A stretch of DNA of 6,022 nucleotides from DATFJZ01 sp046482845 (GTDB taxonomy: Bacteria > Desulfobacterota > Desulfobacteria > Desulfobacterales > Desulfobacteraceae), in NCBI GenBank assembly GCA_046482845.1, contig JAWOEJ010000341.1:1-6022 (forward strand), in the 5' to 3' direction. Both the position numbers and the translations under genes were made by a program. Shown in pieces: positions 1 through 5,930 of the stretch. Positions within the stretch are counted from its first letter, which is position 1. Every line of letters starts with the position of its first letter. The notes below the pieces were generated by a model. That model did no database searches. It saw nothing but the letters and a program-made list of their open reading frames with translations, and had not been told where the DNA came from.

Positions 1-152
1 CATCCTGCGTCAGCCCCGGTACCCTGTTTCTTCCCATCCATTTTGGGGAAAACCCCACAAATATTCTCACCAGTTCAGAGGCTTTTGATCCCCTGGCTAA
101 AATACCGGAATTCAAGGTGGGAGCGGTTAAAATTGAACGGCTGATTCAATAG
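1..152 (+). CDS. C-terminal end of a molybdopterin oxidoreductase (formate dehydrogenase alpha-type), 5' partial
   Basis: The frame starting at base 3 is open from the left edge to a TAG at 150-152 and gives 49 residues. They contain PGTLFLPIHFGE, NILTS and then DPLAKIPEFKVGAVKIE. This matches the closing segment of the molybdopterin-dinucleotide-binding domain of the DMSO-reductase superfamily, where a P(F/I)HF motif is followed by N-x-LT and then DP-x-AKIPE-x-K. The AKIPEFK ending is most typical of formate dehydrogenase catalytic subunits, which oxidise formate to CO2 at a Mo/W-bis-MGD centre. The catalytic Cys/Sec, Fe-S ligands and any signal peptide lie outside the window, so the substrate cannot be fixed; a related nitrate, thiosulfate or polysulfide reductase-like enzyme is possible. 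It is the only plus-strand gene and converges on hisA. Confidence 0.8.
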   Translation, partial: SCVSPGTLFLPIHFGENPTNILTSSEAFDPLAKIPEFKVGAVKIERLIQ

Positions 153-226
153 AAATCTGCCCGAAGAATGAAACAGGAGAGTGCCGCCGCCCCCAACGGT
201 TGTCTGTCGGAACGAGAACGACGGAG

Positions 227-316
227 GACTTTTTCCCTGCCAGGCTAAAAATCAAAAACTGCGGCCACTGGTCCTCAAACTATTTGATTTTTTTAACGCC
301 TGGCAGGGAAAAAGTC
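227..316. repeat. 90-bp inverted repeat with perfect 19-bp arms in the convergent intergenic gap
   Basis: The left arm GACTTTTTCCCTGCCAGGC (227-245) is the exact reverse complement of 298-316. Inside the arms, AAAAATCAAA (247-256) pairs with TTTGATTTTT (283-292), separated from the outer stem by a short asymmetric bulge. The transcript could therefore form a stem of about 29 bp closed by a loop of about 26 nt. It lies between the 3' end of the molybdopterin oxidoreductase gene and the 3' end of hisA, where a bidirectional terminator or a dispersed palindromic element would be expected. No run of T directly follows the outer stem on either strand, so a classical intrinsic terminator is not supported. 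The inner stem on the plus strand does end in seven T (288-294) and could terminate weakly. The remaining bases of the 153-377 gap show no gene. Confidence 0.85.
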
Positions 317-350
317 TGATCTCCTTTGGTTCTCAATGTTCCTGCCAGGC
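298..350. repeat. Second, competing hairpin: third copy of the CCTGCCAGGC core
   Basis: CCTGCCAGGC occurs at 236-245 and again at 341-350, and its reverse complement GCCTGGCAGG occurs at 298-307. The middle copy can pair with either neighbour. Pairing 298-307 with 341-350 gives a perfect 10-bp GC-rich stem around a 33-nt loop and excludes the larger 227-316 hairpin. This resembles a decayed tandem of a palindromic repeat or a pair of mutually exclusive RNA structures. The repetition is seen directly; any function is inference. Confidence 0.7.
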
Positions 351-377
351 AACCGCTAAGGGCGGGGCTCGGCTGTT

Positions 378-1169
378 TCATAGCCCCTGGTGACAGCTGC
401 CGGTTTTCTGCTGGCCCTGGTGCCATTTTACAACCTCTCTGTAGGAAATCCCTCCGCCGAAAATATCCAGGCCGCTGCCAATGGTCAGATCCACCCGGCC
501 CTGTCCGATCTGCTTCACCCGGTCAAGGTCTGAAAAGGCTTTGACCCCGCCGGCATAGGTAACGGGAATCGGAGAATACTTCCCAAGGAGTTCAACAAGA
601 TCTGTTTCTATGCCCTGCATCCTTCCTTCAACATCCACGCCGTGGACCAGAAACTCGTCACAATAGTCAGCAAGCCCCTCAAGGGTTTCCCGGGATACAG
701 CTACGTCTGTAAACCTCTGCCACCTGTCCGTGACAATCCAGTATTTCCCTCTGCTGAATCTGCAGCTCAAATCAAGAACCAGATGGTCTTTTCCAGTTTC
801 TTTGACCATGGCTTCCAGGCGGGTTTGATCAATTTGTCCCCCTGTAAACACATAGGAAGTAACGATCACGTGGCTGGCCCCTGCCCTGAGAAACTCCAGG
901 GCATTTTTCGGGGTAATCCCGCCGCCGGCATGGAGCCCTCCGGGAAAGGCCTTCAGGGCCGAGACAACAGCATCCTGATTGCCGGGTCCCAGGGAGATCA
1001 CATGACCGCCGAAAAGATCATCCTTTTTATACATGGCAGCAAATTCAGCCGGTCCCTGGTCTGCCTGGAAATTAAGCACACCGTTTTGGTCAGTACAGTC
1101 ATTTATGGTGCTGCCGATGATCTGAACCACTTTTTTGTTTCGGATATCAATACATGGCCTGAATTTCAT
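378..1169 (-). CDS. hisA: Eukaryotic-type HisA: ProFAR isomerase
   Basis: 263 residues, the size of the yeast HIS6/plant branch of the family. The enzyme is cytoplasmic and performs the fourth step of histidine biosynthesis, opening the aminoaldose ribose of 5'-ProFAR to the aminoketose PRFAR. The (beta-alpha)8 barrel shows catalytic Asp8 in CIDIRNKKVVQIIG and Asp133 in VLDLSCR. Phosphate-binding loops are at GGGI (82-85), AGG (206-208) and GSGLDIFGG (231-239). HVISLGPGN (56-64), VIVTSYVF (101-108), DEFLVHGVDVEG (171-182) and VDLTIGSGLDIFGG are diagnostic of the eukaryotic-type subfamily rather than ordinary bacterial HisA. ATG at 1169 lies 21 nt after the BCCT stop. Its best Shine-Dalgarno, AAAGGTG, sits 11 nt away across an A-rich spacer, suggesting modest initiation or coupling to the upstream gene. 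No other his gene is present. The last dozen residues (QQKTGSCHQGL) go beyond the usual end. Confidence 0.9.
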   Translation of the reverse strand: MKFRPCIDIRNKKVVQIIGSTINDCTDQNGVLNFQADQGPAEFAAMYKKDDLFGGHVISLGPGNQDAVVSALKAFPGGLHAGGGITPKNALEFLRAGASHVIVTSYVFTGGQIDQTRLEAMVKETGKDHLVLDLSCRFSRGKYWIVTDRWQRFTDVAVSRETLEGLADYCDEFLVHGVDVEGRMQGIETDLVELLGKYSPIPVTYAGGVKAFSDLDRVKQIGQGRVDLTIGSGLDIFGGGISYREVVKWHQGQQKTGSCHQGL

Positions 1170-1190
1170 TATTTTTTTTACACCTTTTTT

Positions 1191-2681
1191 TCATGGTTTT
1201 TTTTCTTTGAGCTCATAGATTAATCCCCTGAAAAGCGCCCAGACCAGCAAAAGCATGATCACAACCAAAGGAAGGGCTGCTGCGATGGACATCCTCTGAA
1301 GGGATTCCAGTCCCCCGGACATAATAAGAATCAGGGCAGCAGCAGACACAATAAGACCCCAGGCTATTTTCTTGGCAGCTGAAGGCGTGCGGCTGCCCCC
1401 TGAGGTCATCATGGCCAGCACATAGGTAGCAGAATCTGCAGAGGTTACAAAAAAAACAATCAATAAAAGCACCGCCACAATGGACAGCAGACTGCTTGCC
1501 GGATAATGGGAAAACAGAACAAAAAGGGCTGTACTGACATTATCAACCACTGCATTGCTTATATTGACCCCCTCATTGATCTGAAGATTGAGTCCTGAGC
1601 CGCCAAAAACGGAAAACCACATAAAAGTCAGAAGTGCCGGCACCACAAGGGCTCCGGTAATAAATTCCCGTATGGTTCTGCCCCTTGAAATACTTGCAAC
1701 AAAAAGACCCACAAAGGGCGCCCAGGCAATCCACCATGCCCAGTAGAACAATGTCCAGTTTCGGGTCCATTCATACCCCTGAAAGGGATTTGAAGTCAGA
1801 CTCATGGACAGAAGAGAAGAAAAATACTCCCCAAGGGTGGAGGTAAACACATTGAAAATATACGAGGTGGGCCCGGCAGCCAGCATAAAAACAAGCAGCA
1901 CAACAGCAATCATGATATTCATCTTGCTCAGCAGCTGTATGCCCTTGTCAAGGCCTGTCATGCTTGAAATCATAAACATGACAGTCACGCAGAAGATCAC
2001 CACAGAGGTAACAAACAGGGAATCCGGGATTTTAAAAACAAAGGCCAGGCCGCTTGTGATCTGAAGGGCGCCAAGGCCAAGAGAGGTGGCAATGCCGAAT
2101 ACAGTGGCAAACACAGCAAGGATATCAATGATCTTTCCTGTAATGCCGTAAATTTTTTCACCGATCAAAGGATAAAAACAACTGGAGATCAATGGCGGCA
2201 TCCCCCTTCTAAAGGAAAAATAAGCAATGGACAGGCTCATCACAATATAAACCGCCCAGGGATGAAGTCCCCAGTGGAAAAAGCAGCGGGTCATGGCAAA
2301 TTTTGCCGCCTGTCCTGAATAGGGTTCAAGATATTCAGGAGGCGACATATAATGGGAAATGGGCTCTGCCACCCCCCAGAAGATAAGGCCGATCCCCATA
2401 CCTGCGGCAAAAAGCATGCTGAACCAGCCAAAATAACTGTACTGGGGTTTTTCATAGTCCATGCCCAGCTTGATTTTCCCATACCTGCTGAAAGCAAGCC
2501 CCACACTGAAAACCAGGAAAAAAAAAGCAGACAGCAGATAGAACCAGCCAAACACATCAATAATCCACTGGTGCAGGGCAGTTGACGCTGAATTGAGAAT
2601 CTCTGGCTGATATATGCCAAACCCCACCAGAAAAAGGACAATACCAAAGGAGATAATAAACACTATATTTTGTTTTAACAT
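1191..2681 (-). CDS. BCCT-family transporter (betaine/carnitine/choline type)
   Basis: 496 residues, almost wholly hydrophobic, with about 12 membrane segments: an inner-membrane LeuT-fold secondary transporter for trimethylammonium compounds. Visible family features are AGMGIG (93-98), WGVAEP (102-107), HWGLHPWAVY (136-145) and FYWAWWIAWAPF (312-323), followed by SRGRTIREF (332-340). Trp137, Trp142, Tyr145 and Trp316/317/320 correspond to the aromatic substrate box of BetP (W189, W194, Y197, W373, W374, W377). TSADS (413-417) matches the Na2-site Thr/Ser of BetP, so sodium coupling is likely. Gly98 occupies the position that is Asp in choline carriers, favouring betaine or a similar substrate over choline. 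The tail after the last helix is only about 10 residues, so the long osmosensing C-terminal domain of BetP is absent. ATG at 2681 has GAGG 4 nt upstream. It follows the stress-protein gene by 11 nt, so co-expression is very likely. The exact substrate is unproven. Confidence 0.93.
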   Translation of the reverse strand: MLKQNIVFIISFGIVLFLVGFGIYQPEILNSASTALHQWIIDVFGWFYLLSAFFFLVFSVGLAFSRYGKIKLGMDYEKPQYSYFGWFSMLFAAGMGIGLIFWGVAEPISHYMSPPEYLEPYSGQAAKFAMTRCFFHWGLHPWAVYIVMSLSIAYFSFRRGMPPLISSCFYPLIGEKIYGITGKIIDILAVFATVFGIATSLGLGALQITSGLAFVFKIPDSLFVTSVVIFCVTVMFMISSMTGLDKGIQLLSKMNIMIAVVLLVFMLAAGPTSYIFNVFTSTLGEYFSSLLSMSLTSNPFQGYEWTRNWTLFYWAWWIAWAPFVGLFVASISRGRTIREFITGALVVPALLTFMWFSVFGGSGLNLQINEGVNISNAVVDNVSTALFVLFSHYPASSLLSIVAVLLLIVFFVTSADSATYVLAMMTSGGSRTPSAAKKIAWGLIVSAAALILIMSGGLESLQRMSIAAALPLVVIMLLLVWALFRGLIYELKEKKP

Positions 2682-2692
2682 TCTGCCTCGCT

Positions 2693-3532
2693 TTATTCCG
2701 GTGCCTGTTGATCCATTGCAATAATGCCCTCATAAATCCCCGGGATAATCAATACGGGACAGGATGCTTTGCGGGGAAGGGTTTCTGCTGTGGAGCCGAT
2801 CATCATCTGAAAGGGAGAAGGCCTGTCTGATTTTCCAATAATAATAAAATCAATGCTGGATTTTTTAGCCTGGCGGACAATGGCCTGGGTAACTGAAGAG
2901 GCCACCACATCCCTGGTTTCAATATGTGAAAAAGACCCCATGCACTGCGCTTCAAGGCTTGACAGCCGTGAATACACAGTTTCAGTCCGGGCTGCTTCAG
3001 CAGCCGGATCAGGCGCCCTTTCCCCGGCATGAAACAATAAAAGCCGGTCAGCCTTGAGCTCTCTGGATTTTAAATAGTCAAGGATTTTAATATCATTGTC
3101 AGACAGCCCTGTGGTGTACATCACCCGGTTCACCCCCTGGGATTTCTGAAACGGGGGCGGGCTTTTATACACAAAAACCGGCACATCTGAAAGACGGATG
3201 ACATCTGTTGTTATGTCCCCAAAAAGGGCCCGTTTTAAAGGGCTTTTCCTTTTATAGGCAAAACAGATAAAGGAAGCGCGGGTCTCCCGGGCGCAGGCTA
3301 AAATTTCCTCTACCACCTGCCCTTGTCGTTTTATTATTTCCACCTTAAATCCAAGATCCGTAAAATTTGACTTAAGTTCCTTAAAAAAGGATTGTGTTCT
3401 GTCTTTATGGCCGGAGCCGACATTGACAATGGAAATACTTTCTGTATTGAAAATTTTTAGAAACCCTGCCATTTCCATGAGCTTTTGCGGCGACTCTTTG
3501 CCTTTGACAGGAAACAGAACTTTTTTCAGCAT
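2693..3532 (-). CDS. Tandem universal stress protein (two UspA domains)
   Basis: 279 residues with two UspA-like alpha/beta domains, about 1-123 and 134-264; no membrane segment, so cytoplasmic. Domain 1 opens with KKVLFPVKG and closes with DVPVFVYKSP. Domain 2 opens with NRVMYTTGLS and closes with ASCPVLIIPG, the typical last strand. The ATP-binding signature G-x2-G-x9-G-[ST] is degraded. Domain 2 keeps Gly233 and Gly246-Ser247-Thr248 but has Asp at the second glycine. Domain 1 has KRKSPLKRALFGDIT (94-108), with Gly-Asp in place of Gly-Ser/Thr. Nucleotide binding is therefore uncertain, more so in domain 1. GGAG lies 7 nt before the ATG. The stop is 11 nt before the BCCT start. The neighbourhood suggests a role in controlling or sensing the transporter, as TeaD does for the ectoine transporter TeaABC in Halomonas; this is inference. 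Confidence 0.85.
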   Translation of the reverse strand: MLKKVLFPVKGKESPQKLMEMAGFLKIFNTESISIVNVGSGHKDRTQSFFKELKSNFTDLGFKVEIIKRQGQVVEEILACARETRASFICFAYKRKSPLKRALFGDITTDVIRLSDVPVFVYKSPPPFQKSQGVNRVMYTTGLSDNDIKILDYLKSRELKADRLLLFHAGERAPDPAAEAARTETVYSRLSSLEAQCMGSFSHIETRDVVASSVTQAIVRQAKKSSIDFIIIGKSDRPSPFQMMIGSTAETLPRKASCPVLIIPGIYEGIIAMDQQAPE

Positions 3533-3565
3533 TTTGGGGCTCCATTTTCCAGGAACGGGTTAAAA

Positions 3566-4462
3566 TCAGGCTCTTGCCAGAACAAGAACATCCACAGCTG
3601 CTGCCCCTGCTGCAAAGAGAACCAGAGCCGCTTCCTTTGCAGTAGCCCCCGTGGTATACACATCATCCACAAGGAGAATCCTCTTGTTTTTAATTTTTTC
3701 AGGGGATTTGACCTTAAACGCCTTTTTTAAATTCTGTTTTCTCTGCTCCCTGTCAAATCCGGTCTGGGAATCTGTGTTTTTTTTCCGCTGAAGAAGCTCA
3801 GGGTCCACATGCCAGGGTGGAACACGCTTATATTTTGCCTTCCAGATTTTCTCAAATCCACTGATGATGACAAAGGACTGGTTAAATCCTCTTTTCATCA
3901 TTTTGAGCCAGTGCAGGGGAACAGGCAGAACCAGATCATAGGTTTCAATGGAAAAATACCGTTCAAAGGCAGAAAACAACAATTGTTCAAATGGACCTGC
4001 CAGCTGTTGTTTTTTCTGGTACTTTAACAAATGAATCCCGTCCCTGATCCATCCCTGGTACATGGCAAAGGCCCTTACCTTTCCAATCCCGGTTCTGGAT
4101 TTCAGACATTCCCCGCAAACATGCCCCTCTTTTTCATCTGTATTGAACTTTCTGCCGCATTTTATGCAGAAAGGCGGATCAAACAAAACAAGATCCTGTT
4201 TCAGACAGTTTTGGCAAAGCAATTCAGAAAACAGGGCTGACACTGCATCCACATCATGGTAATCTGCTGATTTATCAGCATTGCCGCCAGCCATATAAGG
4301 ATTCTGGTAAAGATTTTGGGTATTTATAAAACAATGACATTTAAGACATTTTAAGGGAAACAGGGTATTTGTTATTCTTTTTTCAAGCCGTAACAGAACA
4401 ACAGATATCAGGTTTTGTTTTTCTGAATACTTTCTGCTATGATTTTTCCAAACATTGAACAT
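3566..4462 (-). CDS. comF: ComF-family phosphoribosyltransferase-like protein
   Basis: 298 residues. The N-terminal part holds four Cys pairs, C39xxC42, C83xxC86, C99xxC102 and C116xxC119, the double zinc-ribbon arrangement of ComF proteins, with a polar insertion of about 30 residues (49-80) between the first two. The C-terminal part is a type I phosphoribosyltransferase domain with PVPLHWLKMMKRGFNQ (180-195), the ComF signature RKKNTDSQTGFDREQRKQN (226-244), and the PRPP loop LLVDDVYTTGAT (263-274). Family members are cytoplasmic proteins needed for natural transformation in Bacillus and Haemophilus, acting on incoming single-stranded DNA; no enzymatic activity is established. ATG at 4462 lies inside icd, giving a 55-nt overlap. 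AGG is 4 nt upstream, and no other ATG, GTG or TTG lies between it and the conserved LFPLKCLKC, so the overlapping start is the best choice. No other competence gene is nearby. Confidence 0.9.
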   Translation of the reverse strand: MFNVWKNHSRKYSEKQNLISVVLLRLEKRITNTLFPLKCLKCHCFINTQNLYQNPYMAGGNADKSADYHDVDAVSALFSELLCQNCLKQDLVLFDPPFCIKCGRKFNTDEKEGHVCGECLKSRTGIGKVRAFAMYQGWIRDGIHLLKYQKKQQLAGPFEQLLFSAFERYFSIETYDLVLPVPLHWLKMMKRGFNQSFVIISGFEKIWKAKYKRVPPWHVDPELLQRKKNTDSQTGFDREQRKQNLKKAFKVKSPEKIKNKRILLVDDVYTTGATAKEAALVLFAAGAAAVDVLVLARA

Positions 4463-5637
4463 GACACCTGCTTTGCCTTTGGCATGGTCATGGCAAGGTC
4501 CCTTGTAACACTGCGGGCGCCAAGGGCTGCTGCAACCCCCTGACGGACAAGATCCGCCGCCCTGTGCCAGCCCAGATGATCCAGCATCATGGCACCGGAA
4601 AGGATAATGGAACAGGGGTTTGCCGCGTCTTTACCCGCGATATCCGGGGCTGTACCGTGGGTGGCTTCAAACACCGCACATCTGTCCCCCATATTGGCCC
4701 CCGGAGCAATACCCAGCCCCCCCACCTGGGCGGCCAGGGCATCGGATATATAATCCCCGTTTAAATTGGGCGCTGCAATGACATCAAAGGTTTCAGGCCT
4801 TAAAAGAACCTCGGCAAACACCATGTCAGCGATCCTGTCCCGGATCAGAACTTTTCCTTTGGGAACTTTGCCGCCGTAAACTTCATACAGATCCTTTTCC
4901 AGAACCACTTGATCGGGAAAGGATTCCAGGGCAGCTTCATACCCCCATTTTCGAAAACCGCCCTCGGTAAACTTCATGATATTGCCCTTATGCATGAGGG
5001 TAACACTTTTAAGGGAATGTTCAAGGGCAAATTTAATTGCCTGGATCACAAGCCTTTTTGTGTTCTCAGGGCTGATGGGTTTCAATCCCAGGGAAGAAGA
5101 GGGCAGAATTTTTTTGTTCAGGGTTTTACCCACAAATCTGAGTAACTCTTCTGCTTCCGGGGTTTTTGAGTCCCACTCAATCCCGGCGTAGAGATCTTCA
5201 GTGTTCTCCCTGAAAATCGTGATATTGACCTTTTCAGGGGTTTTTACCGGGGTTGGAACCGGAGGATAATATCGAATGGGACGGATACATGCAAACAGAT
5301 CAAGCTCCTGCCTGATCCTTACATTCAAACTCCTCATCCCCTTTCCCACAGGGGTTTCCAGCGGGCCTTTAATGGCGACCCGGTGCTGTTCAATGGTTTT
5401 AAGGACCTCATCTGACAGCCAGTTTCCGGTTCTGGTAAACCCCTTTTCTCCGGCATACATCTCTATCCAGTCAATTTTTTTGCAGTTATTGTATGCAGCG
5501 GCAACCGCCGCATCCAAAACCATCCTGGCACAGGTCCATATATCCGATCCAATACCATCCCCTTCAATAAAAGGAATTTCAGGGCAGTCCGGCACAATCA
5601 ATCCACCTTTTTCATCCAGCTTTATCAACTCTCCCAT
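4408..5637 (-). CDS. icd: Isocitrate dehydrogenase, predicted NAD-dependent
   Basis: 409 residues, full length against E. coli Icd (416). It oxidatively decarboxylates isocitrate to 2-oxoglutarate in the citric acid cycle, in the cytoplasm. Isocitrate and metal ligands are all present: S103, N105 and R109 in RSLNVRIRQ; R119; R143 in FRENTEDLY; Y150; K217 in MHKGN; D271; D295 and D299 in NGDYISD. Cofactor residues differ from NADP enzymes. After HGTAP (327-331) come Asp332-Ile333, where E. coli has Lys344-Tyr345; Ala339 replaces Val351, Arg379 replaces Tyr391 and Met383 replaces Arg395. Asp-Ile-Ala is the pattern of NAD-using members of this superfamily and of engineered NAD-specific E. coli Icd. 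The ATG at 5637 is preceded by AAGGAG with an 11-nt gap, and the frame holds no earlier start before a stop. The gene begins 32 nt after the rlmB remnant, and comF starts within its last codons. Confidence 0.95.
   Translation of the reverse strand: MGELIKLDEKGGLIVPDCPEIPFIEGDGIGSDIWTCARMVLDAAVAAAYNNCKKIDWIEMYAGEKGFTRTGNWLSDEVLKTIEQHRVAIKGPLETPVGKGMRSLNVRIRQELDLFACIRPIRYYPPVPTPVKTPEKVNITIFRENTEDLYAGIEWDSKTPEAEELLRFVGKTLNKKILPSSSLGLKPISPENTKRLVIQAIKFALEHSLKSVTLMHKGNIMKFTEGGFRKWGYEAALESFPDQVVLEKDLYEVYGGKVPKGKVLIRDRIADMVFAEVLLRPETFDVIAAPNLNGDYISDALAAQVGGLGIAPGANMGDRCAVFEATHGTAPDIAGKDAANPCSIILSGAMMLDHLGWHRAADLVRQGVAAALGARSVTRDLAMTMPKAKQVSCSMFGKIIAESIQKNKT
4465..4469 (-). promoter_or_regulatory. 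Putative ribosome binding site of comF inside icd
   Basis: AGGTG on the minus strand, with its AGG core 4 nt before the comF ATG, lies within icd codons. It supports the choice of the overlapping start and suggests that comF translation is coupled to passage of ribosomes over the icd end. Confidence 0.4.
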
Positions 5638-5648
5638 GTGTTCATCCG

Positions 5649-5654
5649 CTCCTT
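5649..5654 (-). promoter_or_regulatory. Ribosome binding site of icd, long spacing
   Basis: AAGGAG on the minus strand, 11 nt before the icd ATG. A nearer ATG (three bases after AAGGAG) opens only a six-codon frame overlapping the icd start, so the icd start is still set at 5637 because MGELIKLDEK leads directly into the conserved domain. Confidence 0.55.
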
Positions 5655-5669
5655 TTTAAAAATACACCG

Positions 5670-5930
5670 TTAGCCAAAAGATCTCTGCCTGAGGGCCTCA
5701 TACATGGCAATACCCCCAGCCACTGAAGCGTTCAGGGAAGCCACCCCTTTTTTCTGGGGCAGGCTCAAAAGAAAATCACATTGTGATTTTACAAGGGGCC
5801 GTATGCCTCGATGCTCGCCGCCCACAACCAGAATCAGATCACCGGTCAAATCCGCTTTAAAAAGCAATGTATCCCCTTCACCATCAAGGCCTGCTACCCA
5901 GAACCCCATTTTCTTGAATCTTTGTAATGG
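5670..5930 (-). pseudogene. rlmB: 3' remnant of rlmB (SpoU/TrmH-family rRNA 2'-O-methyltransferase)
   Basis: The frame is open from a TGA at 5931-5933 to TAA at 5670-5672; the first ATG (5909) gives 79 residues. They match the C-terminal part of the SPOUT methyltransferase fold. KKMGFWVAGLDG is the entry strand, GGEHRG with following residues (30-35) is motif 2, and SLNASVAGGIAMYEALRQR (58-76) is motif 3 of the SAM-binding knot. Intact RlmB is about 245 residues and methylates G2251 of 23S rRNA. Here the L30e-like N-terminal domain and motif 1, with its catalytic Asn/Arg, are missing. Upstream sequence is not RlmB-like in any frame and drops to 31 % GC, so this is a truncated gene, broken by insertion or rearrangement, or a chimeric contig. 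RlmB rather than another SpoU paralogue is inferred from similarity alone. Confidence 0.75.

Noticed and set aside
227..316. Classical intrinsic terminator
   Set aside because: The outer stem is not followed by a T-run on either strand; only the inner AT-rich stem ends in T, so the label repeat is safer than terminator.
227..350. CRISPR array or integron attC site
   Set aside because: The three core copies alternate orientation, are unevenly spaced and lack regular spacers; the attC consensus ends (GTTRRRY and its complement) are not present and no cas or integrase gene is nearby.
181..544. Two plus-strand open frames of about 70 codons across the intergenic gap and the end of hisA
   Set aside because: They run through the inverted repeat and into antisense hisA, with no conserved motif and no convincing ribosome binding site.
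642..1223. 193-codon plus-strand open frame opposite hisA
   Set aside because: It is antisense to the well-conserved hisA frame, has no recognisable domain, and is explained by codon bias on the opposite strand.
5623..5645. Six-codon leader peptide overlapping the icd start
   Set aside because: It arises from an ATG only 3 nt after the Shine-Dalgarno, is too short to judge and has no attenuator-like codon content or structure.
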